Positions 27,608-39,209 of a stretch of 64,000 bases of DNA are shown one piece after another (positions within the stretch are counted from its first letter, which is position 1; each line of letters opens with the position of its first letter). The notes under the pieces were generated by a model that saw only the letters and a list, made by a program, of their open reading frames with translations, was not told the origin of the DNA and made no database searches. The stretch is from Burkholderiaceae bacterium (GTDB taxonomy: Bacteria; Pseudomonadota; Gammaproteobacteria; Burkholderiales; Burkholderiaceae_E): assembly GCA_023954135.1 (NCBI GenBank), contig JAMLIN010000021.1, positions 1 to 64,000 of the forward strand, given 5' to 3'. The position numbers and the translations under genes were made by a program.

Positions 27608-28807
27608 TCACAACTCGCCCTTGAATGCCTTGTTGAGAATGGCCGGAAGCATCGCGTCCAGTTCGCCGGCGGTTTCGGTTTGCATGGACTCGACCGCTTG
27701 GACCTTGGCTTGCAAGGTTTCCAGTTCGGCGAGAATCGCGCGCTGTCTTCCGAGCGGCAAGGCGAAGATCGGGAATGACTTGAGCTGGCGTTGATTGATG
27801 GAGGCCAGGTTGGTCGTCTGTTTGGAGGCCGCCTGGAAGAATTCTTTACCACGCGGCGAGGACATGAGAGCCGACACGTACCACGGATCAAATCTGGTCT
27901 GGTCTACGCGCACGCGGAAGATGTGGTTCTGGTGGATGCAGTCAGGAACCTCGTCCTGCCAAACGGTACCGCGCCCGAGCTTGTCCCAGTCACCGCCCTC
28001 CGTGAGAAGCAGGTCTCCACGGCGCAAGCTCCATTTCTGGCGCTCATCCGGGTATATCTCGACTTCCTTTAGCACTCGAAGATCGAGCCGTCCGTCCTGG
28101 ACGTTGGCGACGCGAAGATAGGGGAGCCGGATGGTCTCTCCGATCAATTTGCGGCCAAGAGTAACGCCCGCGCGAATCTCGGCGATATGCTCCAGTTCGA
28201 TTACTGGAACACCCTTCATGTTGGTATCGGAGAAAAGGTCGTTGGTCGCTGACGCCCTTACAGCATCTACCTCTTTCATGGCCTGAGTCCGCAACCCTCG
28301 CGCTTCCCCCACCTTCGCAGCCAGTTCTTCAATGCGCGCGACGATGCGGCGCTGCTCGTCGAGCGGCGGGAGGGGAATTTCCACATCAAGAAAACGCTCC
28401 GGCTTGATACGATTCTGACCGCTCGTGCCTTGTGACTTCTGCTCGCATTGCGCCCAAAAGTTACGGGTCTTCGTTACCCAATGCATCCATCTTGGGTCAA
28501 GACGTTCAGGTATAGGGGAGAACATCGGGAACTCGTTCGAGCCGTGACAACCCGATAGAGCTTCGTCCACCACTGCGACGCTGCCATTCCTCGCCCAAAT
28601 CTTGTTAACTACGATGTCGCCGCGCTCCGCGCGAAAAAGTTGCTGATACTTCGTCAGGCTCCCATCAACAGGCTCGCGTTCATAGGCTCCTTGCCCCCAA
28701 AGGCGCACGCCAAGCTGGCGATAGCTTCGGCCCACTAGCGGAATCACCGTCCGGCTTACAGGCACAGCGGCTTCTCTGAGTGGAACAAGTCGAGGTACCG
28801 CACTCAT
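27608..28807 (-). CDS. hsdS: type I restriction-modification specificity subunit
   Basis: A 399-residue HsdS with two target recognition domains and the central and C-terminal conserved spacer helices. The first conserved block is IPLPPLDEQRRIVARIEELAAK (about residues 142-165), followed by the coiled coil. The second half begins VIELEHIAEIRAGVTLG and contains RRGDLLLTEGGDW, ending with FALPLGRQRAILAELETLQAKVQAVESM. It sets the DNA sequence methylated and cut by the HsdM/HsdR subunits of this operon. The ATG overlaps the hsdM stop (ATGA). Confidence 0.93.
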   Translation of the reverse strand: MSAVPRLVPLREAAVPVSRTVIPLVGRSYRQLGVRLWGQGAYEREPVDGSLTKYQQLFRAERGDIVVNKIWARNGSVAVVDEALSGCHGSNEFPMFSPIPERLDPRWMHWVTKTRNFWAQCEQKSQGTSGQNRIKPERFLDVEIPLPPLDEQRRIVARIEELAAKVGEARGLRTQAMKEVDAVRASATNDLFSDTNMKGVPVIELEHIAEIRAGVTLGRKLIGETIRLPYLRVANVQDGRLDLRVLKEVEIYPDERQKWSLRRGDLLLTEGGDWDKLGRGTVWQDEVPDCIHQNHIFRVRVDQTRFDPWYVSALMSSPRGKEFFQAASKQTTNLASINQRQLKSFPIFALPLGRQRAILAELETLQAKVQAVESMQTETAGELDAMLPAILNKAFKGEL

Positions 28808-30360
28808 GCGCTCGACCCCAGCGCCGCCTTGATCTCGCGCATCAGCTCAACGATCCGTAGTTCCTTCTTCAAGATGTCGTCGGCAAGCTGCTCGGGTGGC
28901 AGATGCTCGAAGTTCACCTTGCCGTTTGGGTTCTTCCGGTCGAGATTGCAGTTCGCGTCGAGGAGCTCCTTGGCCGGAACCTTCCATGCCTGGTCATTCT
29001 CCTTGCGCTTGCCCCACCATGCGATGCAGTCCTTGAACTCGTCGAACTGCAAGGGCTGAGTCTTGGTGTAATTCTTCCGACCTTCGGGCAAAGGCTGCTC
29101 GTAATACCAGACTTCTTTCGTCGGGCCGGAGCGGTCGAAGAACAGGATATTGGTCGGAATGCTCGTGTAGGGCGCAAAGACGCCGTTCGGCAGCCGCACG
29201 ACGGTATGAAGGTTGAAGTCCTTGAGCAGCTCTTCCTTGATACGGGCGCAAACGCCATCGCCGAACAGCGTGCCGTTCGGCACGACGACGGCGGCGCGGG
29301 CCGGACGGCCAACGCCGGTCGGCTGGCGTTTGAGCTTGCGCATGATGAGTTGCAGGAACAGCAGCGCCGTTTCCGACGTCTGGCGATCCTCGGGGAAATT
29401 TCCTTGAATCCCTTTCTCCTCCTCCCCACCGAAGGGCGGGTTCGTGAGGATCACATCGACGCGTTCCTTCTCGCCGATTTCGGAGAGCTTGAAACGCAGC
29501 GCGTTGCCGGGGTCGATCTGCGGCGCGTCGAGTCCGTGCAGCAGCAGGTTCATCTGGCAAAGAAGATAGGGAAGCGATTTCGGCTCGCAGCCCGTGATGG
29601 TCCTGGTCTGCAACTTCTTGCGGTCGGCGACGGTCTTGACCTGCTTCTCGAGGTGGCTGAACGCCTCCACCAGAAAACCACCGGTGCCGCTGGCGGGATC
29701 GAGGACGGTTTCGCCAAGGCGGGGGTCGGTCACTTCGACCATGAAGCGCACGACGGCGCGGGGCGTGTAGAACTCGCCGGAGTCACCCGCCGCGTCGCGC
29801 ATCTCGCGGAGCATGGATTCGTAAAGCGCGCCCAGCGTGTGCAGCTCATCGGAGGACGTGAAATGAATTCCACCGATTTTGTTCAGGATGTCGCGCAGCA
29901 GATAACCGCTTTTCATGCGGTTATCGACGCCCTTGAACACGGTGGCGATCACGTCGCGGCGGTTGTCGCCGTTGGAGCTCGAGAGGCCGCGCAGGTACGC
30001 GAACAGGCCTGCCCCCTTCTTGCCGTCGGCCCTCACGGCTTCATCATTGTTGATGAAGGCGAGAAGCTCGTCGCCGGTGATGCCTTGAGCGTCGGCGGCC
30101 CAGTCGCGCCAGCGATAGGGCTTGCCGATGGCGGGCCTGAACTTCTCGCCAGCGAGCTTGGCCTCTTCCTCGCGCTGCTGTTCGAGATCGTCGAGGAACT
30201 TGAGGAACATGATCCACGTGAGCAGCGGAAGGCGGTCGAGGTCGCCGTTCAATCCCTTGTCCTTGCGCATGATGTCGCGGGCGCTCTTGAGGAGGCTCCC
30301 GAGCATCTGCGCGGTGGTCATCGGGGCGGCGGCTTTGGCGCTCTTCTTAGCCCTGGCCAT
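28804..30360 (-). CDS. hsdM: type I restriction-modification methyltransferase subunit
   Basis: A 518-residue N6-adenine methyltransferase. SAM-binding motif I is DPASGTGGFLVEAFSHL, catalytic motif IV is VILTNPPFGG, and the family block GEFYTPRAVVRFMVEV precedes motif I. The N-terminal helical domain begins AQMLGSLLKSARDIMRKDKG, with LPLLTWIMFLKFLDD. It forms the M2S complex with HsdS. Overlaps hsdR by 14 bases and hsdS by 4, so the whole operon is translationally coupled. Base composition is visibly less GC-rich than the flanking chromosome, consistent with transfer. Confidence 0.95.
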   Translation of the reverse strand: MARAKKSAKAAAPMTTAQMLGSLLKSARDIMRKDKGLNGDLDRLPLLTWIMFLKFLDDLEQQREEEAKLAGEKFRPAIGKPYRWRDWAADAQGITGDELLAFINNDEAVRADGKKGAGLFAYLRGLSSSNGDNRRDVIATVFKGVDNRMKSGYLLRDILNKIGGIHFTSSDELHTLGALYESMLREMRDAAGDSGEFYTPRAVVRFMVEVTDPRLGETVLDPASGTGGFLVEAFSHLEKQVKTVADRKKLQTRTITGCEPKSLPYLLCQMNLLLHGLDAPQIDPGNALRFKLSEIGEKERVDVILTNPPFGGEEEKGIQGNFPEDRQTSETALLFLQLIMRKLKRQPTGVGRPARAAVVVPNGTLFGDGVCARIKEELLKDFNLHTVVRLPNGVFAPYTSIPTNILFFDRSGPTKEVWYYEQPLPEGRKNYTKTQPLQFDEFKDCIAWWGKRKENDQAWKVPAKELLDANCNLDRKNPNGKVNFEHLPPEQLADDILKKELRIVELMREIKAALGSSA

Positions 30361-32713
30361 AGAGGAGTCCTTGCAGATCGTTTACGGCTTGTCGGAGTCG
30401 TTCCGCGCCGCCGAAGAGCTTGATGATTTCGGCGGGCTGGCCGTGGGTTGAAATCGGCGGAACCTTGAGCACGTCCGGCAGGACGAACTGAGCGTCTCCG
30501 TGCTCCGCATACTTTTCCAGCAGCTCGTCGAGTATCTGACGGGCTTCGGGGGAGAATTTCTCGAAGTAATCCTTGCGTTCGGATTTGAGCCGCTGCGCCC
30601 GCTCATGACGGGTGCGCAGCGGCGCGTTGAAGGCGAGATGACAGAGAAGGTCAAAGGGGTCGGCCTCAGGCTGTCCGGTCTGTTCGGCCAGCAGCGCGAA
30701 GTCGATACCGCGCTCGGACAAAGCCGCGATGATTTCGGCGCGCTGCGTGGCGTTCGACCAGCGCGAGCGCAGGTCGGCGGAAGTAGGCGCAAGGGAGCGG
30801 ACGCTCTCCGCCGCGTAATCGATGTAGCGGACGACGCGAAGCTGGCGTCCGTTGGGGTCGAGCTCATGCACTAGGTGGGCGACGATCTCGACCTGCCCGC
30901 CGTCGAAGTAGAACTTGCGCGGCACCTCATCGCCCGGCGGCTCGATGATTCCACCTAGTTCATAGACTCCGAACTCTTCCGCAACCTTGAAGACCGTGTC
31001 TGTCGCCGCTGTGGTATTGCCTTCGTCATCCACTCGATCCTCGGTGACAAGCACCGGGTCACCGTCGAATTCCGGGTCGGCGAACATGCGGGTCGCCGAC
31101 CCGGTGTAGTCGAGAATGTTGAACCAGAGCTTGCCGTAGTCATCGCGCAGGCGCGTGCCGCGCCCGATGATCTGCTTGAACTCACTCATGGAGCCGACGA
31201 TGCGGGCAAGGACGATGTTCTTGCAGGTGGGCGCGTCGACGCCGGTCGTGAGGAGCTGCGAAGAGGTCAGGATGACGGGCGTCTTCTTCTCAAGATCCTG
31301 GAAGTTGGATAGATGTCCGCGCCCGATGGCTCCCTCGTCCGCCGTCACCCGGCAAACGTAGTCGGGGTGCTGCGCCACAAGGTCGGCGTTGAGATTGACG
31401 AGGGCTTCGCGCATTTCGGAGGCGTGCTCCTGGTCCACGCAAAAGACGATGGTCTTGGCGAAACGGTCATTGGCCTTGAGGAAGTCCGTCAGATGGCGGG
31501 CTATCGCCTGTGTGCGGGCGCGCAGGGCGATCACCCGCTCAAAGTCCCTGGTCTGGTATTCGTCGTCCGGGATCGCCCGCCCGTAGCGGTCGCGTTCGTC
31601 AGTTGAGGGCCTCCAGCCCGCTGCATCCCATTGTGTCACCACGCGATGCACGCGGTAGGGAGCGAGGAAGCCGTCGTCAATGCCTTGCCGGAGGCTGTAT
31701 TCGTAGAGGGGGTTGCCGAAGTAGAGATACGTGTCGCGGCTCTCTTCGCGCAGCGGCGTCGCCGTCATACCGAGCTGATAGGCGGGCTTGAAATGTTCCA
31801 GTATGACGCGCCACGAGCTGTCATCGCGGGCGCTGCCCCGGTGACATTCATCCACGATCACGAGGTCGAAGAAGTCCGGCGGGTAGTCGCGGAACAATCC
31901 AGCGCGGCGCTCGTCTTCGGCGAGCGCCTGATAGATGGCGAAATACATTTCGCGGCTCTTGATGATTTCGCCGGACTCGATCTTGTGCCGGGCGTCGCCG
32001 AACGGACTGAAGTCCTTGTCCTTAGGGTCGTCGATCAGGATGTTGCGGTCGGCGAGGAAGAGGATGCGGGGCTTGCGGTGCTCGCCGGTGGCGTTCCAGC
32101 GGCTCGACCAGAGCTTCCAGCAAATCTGAAAAGCCACGGTTGTCTTGCCCGTACCGGTCGCCATCGTCAGCAGGAGGCGGCGCTTCTGCCCAAGGATCGC
32201 CTCGACGGTGCGGTTGATGGCGATTTGCTGGTAGTAGCGCGGTGTCTTGCCGCCGACGGTGTTGTAGGGAGCAAGAAGGTGCTCGACCTGTGTGGGGGCT
32301 GTGATCTGGCTTCCGGCCTGGTATCGCTGCCAGAGGTCTTCGGGTTTGGGGAAGTCCGGGATGCGGGTTTCCGTGCCCTGGAAGTAGTCGATCTCGATGA
32401 TGTCCTTGCCGTTGGTGGCGTAGGCGAACTTCAGGCCCAGCATTTCGGCATAGGTCCGCGCCTGCTGGACGGCATCAGCGGCCGACTTGTAGCTGGCCTT
32501 GGCCTCGACCACGGCGAGCGGAAAGTCGCGGGTGTAGCGCAGGAGGTAGTCGACCCGTTTCGGGGGCTTGCGGACGAAGCCCTTGCCGACGGGGATGACG
32601 CGGCCATCGGTAACGGTCCGCTGCTCGGCGATGGAACAAGGATCGTTGTCCCACCCCGCCGCCTGGAGCTTCGGCACCACGAATTTGCGGCATGTGTCGG
32701 CTTCGTTGCTCAT
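30347..32713 (-). CDS. hsdR: type I restriction endonuclease subunit (EcoAI-like)
   Basis: A 788-residue motor/nuclease subunit of the shorter type IB kind. N-terminal nuclease: RVDYLLRYTRDFPLAVVEAKA gives the D...ExK centre (about residues 54-73). SF2 helicase motifs: I MATGTGKTTVAF, II VIVDECHRGS, III MTATPL, and VI QIIGRGTRLRDD. The C-terminal part holds HsdR helical repeats (LRSRWSNATQRAEIIAALSERGID). It cuts unmodified DNA after translocation. Its start overlaps the RHH regulator gene by ATGA, placing it directly under that regulator. Confidence 0.95.
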   Translation of the reverse strand: MSNEADTCRKFVVPKLQAAGWDNDPCSIAEQRTVTDGRVIPVGKGFVRKPPKRVDYLLRYTRDFPLAVVEAKASYKSAADAVQQARTYAEMLGLKFAYATNGKDIIEIDYFQGTETRIPDFPKPEDLWQRYQAGSQITAPTQVEHLLAPYNTVGGKTPRYYQQIAINRTVEAILGQKRRLLLTMATGTGKTTVAFQICWKLWSSRWNATGEHRKPRILFLADRNILIDDPKDKDFSPFGDARHKIESGEIIKSREMYFAIYQALAEDERRAGLFRDYPPDFFDLVIVDECHRGSARDDSSWRVILEHFKPAYQLGMTATPLREESRDTYLYFGNPLYEYSLRQGIDDGFLAPYRVHRVVTQWDAAGWRPSTDERDRYGRAIPDDEYQTRDFERVIALRARTQAIARHLTDFLKANDRFAKTIVFCVDQEHASEMREALVNLNADLVAQHPDYVCRVTADEGAIGRGHLSNFQDLEKKTPVILTSSQLLTTGVDAPTCKNIVLARIVGSMSEFKQIIGRGTRLRDDYGKLWFNILDYTGSATRMFADPEFDGDPVLVTEDRVDDEGNTTAATDTVFKVAEEFGVYELGGIIEPPGDEVPRKFYFDGGQVEIVAHLVHELDPNGRQLRVVRYIDYAAESVRSLAPTSADLRSRWSNATQRAEIIAALSERGIDFALLAEQTGQPEADPFDLLCHLAFNAPLRTRHERAQRLKSERKDYFEKFSPEARQILDELLEKYAEHGDAQFVLPDVLKVPPISTHGQPAEIIKLFGGAERLRQAVNDLQGLLYGQG

Positions 32714-32904
32714 GGCTCGTCCCGTGAGAGATTTCGAGCGCGGGAGCGCGTTGTACCGTGGCGGCTCTCGTGCTCCTTGACGTACTGGCGCATGAATTCC
32801 CGGATGACCTGCGCGGCGGGCTTTTCGTCGTCACGGCAGACATCCAGGAATTGATCCCGAAGCTCGCGCTCCACCCGAATCCGAAGGCCCACGTCTTTTC
32901 TCAT
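32710..32904 (-). CDS. small ribbon-helix-helix regulator of the restriction operon
   Basis: A 64-residue basic protein with a ribbon-helix-helix layout: strand GLRIRVERELRDQFLDVC, then helix EKPAAQVIREFMRQYVKEH, as in CopG/Arc-type repressors and antitoxins. The C-terminus is Arg-rich. It is the first gene of the hsdRMS-OLD-helicase operon. The start codon lies only 11 bp from a perfect dyad (32915-32933), so autorepression delaying restriction until methylation is established is a reasonable inference. There is no toxin gene beside it. Confidence 0.75.
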   Translation of the reverse strand: MRKDVGLRIRVERELRDQFLDVCRDDEKPAAQVIREFMRQYVKEHESRHGTTRSRARNLSRDEP

Positions 32905-32914
32905 GGTCGGACAA

Positions 32915-32938
32915 GTGTATCCAATGGATACACATTGG
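32915..32938. promoter_or_regulatory. overlapping dyads, probable RHH operator
   Basis: GTGTATCC-AAT-GGATACAC (32915-32933) is a perfect 8-bp inverted repeat, and a second inverted repeat CCAATG...CATTGG (32921-32926, 32933-32938) overlaps it. The site is 11-34 bp upstream of the RHH gene start on the minus strand, where bound protein would block transcription start or translation. No Shine-Dalgarno sequence is seen between it and the ATG. Confidence 0.65.
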
Positions 32939-33139
32939 CATAGCGGAAAATGTGCACCCAGTCTCGCTCTTGCCCTACTGCCAGCCTAATGGGTCCCTGC
33001 TGGGAAATAGAGCGGAAGAAAGGGGTGCTCAACCTCGCTTTCGCCAACCGGCTGGCCCTCATCCGGGACGAGGACTTTCGAACCCCCGATTTCGCCTTGT
33101 CTTTCAAGGTGTTGGCGGAGATGGGAAGTTTCAAGAACA

Positions 33140-33173
33140 GGCTCATCGCGGAATCGTGTGGGCCGAATCGAGC
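33140..33173 (+). repeat. left 34-bp inverted repeat (ISL3-like end)
   Basis: Starts GGCTCATCGCGGAATCGTGT and matches, inverted, 36181-36214 with 4 mismatches in 34 positions. The partner copy lies just after a fragment of an ISL3-type transposase C-terminus, so these are probably the two ends of an old ISL3-like element. No matching 8-bp duplication flanks the pair. Confidence 0.6.
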
Positions 33174-33203
33174 ACTGGTCGTAGCGCCGGGGCCTGAATA
33201 CCT

Positions 33204-33311
33204 TCCGTAGACCTCGATGAGCGTGACCAGGACATCGCGCTCATCGGCCTGTGCAGTGCCCTCTTCGACCTGAAAGATCTTCTCCAGGCGGCGGAACGCC
33301 TTCTTCAGGCC
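33204..33311 (-). pseudogene. fragment of a HigA-type antitoxin N-terminus
   Basis: The minus strand reads LKKAFRRLEKIFQVEEGTAQ followed by ADERDVLVTLIEVYG. This matches the usual N-terminal pattern of HigA-like antitoxins (L..LE.LF....GT.E.DE.DVL..LIE.YE). No start codon, HTH domain or toxin gene accompanies it, so it is a relic at best. The call rests on pattern recall over about 35 residues. Confidence 0.35.
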
Positions 33312-34467
33312 GTCATGGACGGGCAGGACTTCCCGCTTCCCCTCGTTCCTGCTGCCTCAGTAGCCCCTCGACTGCCATCCCGTAGTCCATCCGTTCGCCA
33401 GCCCAGCGGGTCACCGCCGTACCGGCATCGATCGCCAGGCCTGCGCGCCGATGTGTCAGCACGATCTCGCGGCTGTCGCCCTTGGTCCCCGGCGCCGCCT
33501 CGAAAGCGCGGCCGTCCGGCCCCTTGAAACGCAGCGCCCCATCATCGAGCACCTGGACCTCGACCCGCCCCTCGTGCACCTGGCGATGATGGTGGCGGCA
33601 CAGAAGGACGAGATTGGACAGCCGCGTCGCGCCGCCATCGGCCCAGTGCCGGATGTGATGGCCGTCCAGAAAGCGCGTGTGCGTACAGCCCGGAAAGCGG
33701 CAACCCGCATCGCGCGACTGCAGTGCCCGGCGAATCGACGGCGGGATGCTGCGGGTCTTGCGGCCGACGTCCAGGGGCCGGCCCAGGCCATCCTCGACGA
33801 TGCGCACGATGCTCGCATCGCACGCGAGCCGCCTCGCAGTCTCCGCCGCCAGCGCCGGGCCGTCCTCGAGCTCGCAGCGCCCGGGCATCGCTTCCCGCAG
33901 CGTGCCGTCGTCCGGCCTGTCATCGTCGTCCGAAGTGTCGTCATTGGCAGCGCCGGCCAGGGTCCCGGCATCCACGTGCACGATGATCTGTTGCCGATCA
34001 CCGCCCGACAGCGCCCGGTCGCCATGGGCCAGCCAGCTTTCGGCGAACTGCGCGAGCGCGTCGGCGCGGCGCTGGCCCAGCGTCGGCACGGGGGTGCTCC
34101 CTCCGGGAGCGATCCCCGATTGCGCCGCCGACCCGTCCGCCAACGTTTCCGCGGAAACGTCGCGATCACGGCGATCACGATGCCAACCCGCCGTTGCCTG
34201 GTCCAGCGCCCTGACCAGCAGCGCACCGGCCTCGGCCGGCAGCCGCGCCTGCAGCACCAGCGCGCCGTCGTCATCGTAGTGGTAGTGCAGGCTGCGGGTG
34301 GCAAGCTGCCTGGCCTCCCGGTCCAGCGCGATCGATTCCTGCGCGCGCCGAAAGTGCCGCACCACCGTCTCGACGTGCGCAGCCGTGCCGTGCAGCGCGA
34401 TCATCAGCAGCGTGTCTTCGGTCGCCGGCGTTGCGACCCGGCTCAGCGCCCGGACCTTGGAATAGCT

Positions 34468-35653
<1,186 letters not shown>

Positions 35654-36013
35654 CAAGACACACGGTTACTCAGCTCACCGCCGGCCATCGCGGCCGAGAT
35701 CTTCGGCAGCGCGTCCAGCGCCCGCGCCACCCGGACCTTTTCGCGCGCGGCGCCCAGATCGACCCCACATTTCCAGCTCAGCCAGTGCGCGCACGACCGT
35801 GTCGAGCCGTCGGCCCAGCCCTCGCGCCGGTCGAACTCGGCGATCAGCACCAGCCAGCGATGATTGGCGGCGTTCAGATGGCCGGCCAGTTCGGTGATCT
35901 GCGCTTCGAGTTCGGCGATCGGCAAAGGCAGGGAAGCGGGCGGGCTTGCTGCATGGGCGGTGGATGCGGGATCAGGGCATGCAGGATTGGAATCGGCCAT
36001 GGCCTGCCTCGGA

Positions 36014-36033
36014 TACTGTTCTTATATACAGTA
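36014..36033 (-). promoter_or_regulatory. LexA/SOS box of the HNH gene
   Basis: TACTGTTCTTATATACAGTA matches the LexA consensus CTG-N10-CAG with perfect 6-bp arms (TACTGT, ACAGTA) and an AT-rich centre. It lies 14 bp upstream of the HNH gene start on the minus strand, so the gene was probably repressed by LexA and induced by DNA damage before the IS insertion. Confidence 0.8.
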
Positions 36034-36058
36034 TTCTACTCCCGAGCCGACGCAAGCT

Positions 36059-36214
36059 CAATGGTGGCGGGCCTGAACAATAAGATCCGGGTCATCCAGC
36101 GCAGCGCCTGCGGCTACCGTGACCAGAACTACCTGACGCTCAAGGTCATCGCCAGCTTCCGGCCGCCGCTACCCGAAAACGCTCGATTGCACCCACACGA
36201 TTCCGCGATAAGCC
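36059..36214 (+). pseudogene. ISL3-type transposase C-terminal remnant
   Basis: The plus strand reads VAGLNNKIRVIQRSACGYRD then QNYLTLKVIASFRP, which is the conserved C-terminal block of ISL3-family transposases (GLNNKIRVIQRRAYG.RD..Y..LK). Only about 45 codons survive, and the rest of the gene is missing upstream, where the HNH promoter begins. The remnant runs directly into the right 34-bp inverted repeat, as expected near an IS end. Confidence 0.7.
36181..36214 (-). repeat. right 34-bp inverted repeat (ISL3-like end)
   Basis: Read on the minus strand it starts GGCTTATCGCGGAATCGTGT, matching the repeat at 33140-33173 at 30 of 34 positions. It follows the ISL3-type transposase remnant and is followed by a run of T (36215-36222). 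The two repeats enclose 3,075 bp containing the HNH gene and the IS110. Confidence 0.6.
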
Positions 36215-36310
36215 TTTTTTTTCAAGGCGATATAGTCGGATACTCTAGGCTTTCCGTACCGGCCGCGCGTTGCGAGCACCGGATGCGGCGTTCGAGACGG
36301 GGCGGGGGAC

Positions 36311-37898
<1,588 letters not shown>

Positions 37899-37909
<11 letters not shown>

Positions 37910-39209
37910 AGTTCGCCGCGTCAAGCTTGCCAGCTTAGCAGCGCCGGTTTCAAATGCAATCGCAGCCGGGCCATTTGGTTCCAACCTTGTTTCGCGGGAC
38001 TATGTAGAGTTTGGCGTACCCGTGATTCGCGGGCAAAACCTCTCGGGTCGCTGGGTCGCCGGCGAATTCGTCTTCGTGACCGCAACGAAAGCCGAACAAC
38101 TCCGAAGCAATACCGCCAAGCCTGGCGATATTGTCTTCACGCAGCGAGGCACACTGGGCCAAGTTTCTGTTGTGCCCGCAACGCCATTTGGCTTGTATGT
38201 CGTGTCCCAAAGCCAGATGAAGCTGACGGTCGACCACTCGGCAGCTGACCCTCGCTACGTCTATTACGCATGCACTGCCCCTGACTTCATCACTCAGGTG
38301 CACAACAATGCGGTTGCTGCGGGCGTTCCCCACATCAATCTGGGCATTCTGCGCGGGCTGGAAATTCCGTTCCCACCAATGCCGATGCAAGCCATGGCCG
38401 CCGACGTGCTCGCGGCACTCGATGACCGCATCGACCTCCTGCGCCAAACCAACGCCACCCTCGAATCCATCGCCCGGGCTCTGTTCAAGAGCTGGTTCAT
38501 CGACTTCGACCCGGTGCGTGCCAAGGCCGAGGGCCGCGAGCCCGAAGGCATGGACGCCGCCACGGCGGCGCTGTTCCCCAGCGAGTTCGAGGAATCGGCG
38601 CTGGGGTTGATTCCGAAGGGGTGGTGCACCGGCGACATCTATAAAGTCGCCGACGTACGGTATGGCGCTCCGTTTTCGTCCAAATTATTCAACGCTGAGG
38701 GCGGCGGGCTGCCGCTTGTGCGAATTCGAGACTTGAAGGATGAGGCCCCGGGGGTGTGGACCCCAGAGACGCATCCGAAGGGTTGCAAGATTCAGCCAGG
38801 CGACATCGTAGTCGGCATGGACGGAGAGTTCCGCGCGTACCTGTGGGGCGGCGAAGTCGCATGGATGAATCAACGAATATGCATGTTCATCCCGAAGAAT
38901 GGCCACTCCGCAGCCTTCGTTAGGTCGGCGATTGCGTCGCCACTGGCCCACGTTGAAGCCACAGAGACGGCAACTACTGTCATCCATTTGGGCAAGGCAG
39001 ACATCGACCGCTTCCGCATAGTCATCCCTACCCAAGAAGTCGGTCGAGCGTTCGGTGCCGTTGCGCAGCCATTGTACGACCGCATCGTCGCAAGCAAGCA
39101 GACCATGCGCTCGTTAAGTAGCGTGCGCGATACGCTGCTCCCCCGCCTCATCTCCGGCAAGCTCCGCCTGCCCGAAGCCCAAGCCCAACTCGAAGAGGCT
39201 ATCGCATGA
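37899..39209 (+). CDS. hsdS: type I restriction-modification specificity subunit, second system
   Basis: A 436-residue HsdS with two target recognition domains. The central conserved region is [35 protein letters not shown] followed by the coiled coil [20 protein letters not shown], then the second domain beginning [21 protein letters not shown]. The C-terminal spacer ends [21 protein letters not shown]. It determines the site recognised by the second system. The start overlaps hsdM and the stop overlaps the AAA gene by 4 bases (ATGA). Confidence 0.93.

Larger units (their letters stand above)
32939..33312. other. gene-poor stretch between restriction operon and HNH gene
   Basis: About 370 bp with no intact gene. 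It contains one 34-bp inverted repeat (33140-33173) and a minus-strand fragment like the N-terminus of HigA-type antitoxins (33204-33311). Frames stay open on both strands for about 80 codons, but none has a convincing start or family. Confidence 0.5.

Noticed and set aside
32901-33146. 81-codon minus-strand frame overlapping the RHH start by ATGA
   Set aside because: It covers the probable operator and an inverted repeat, has no recognisable domain, and is more likely fortuitous.
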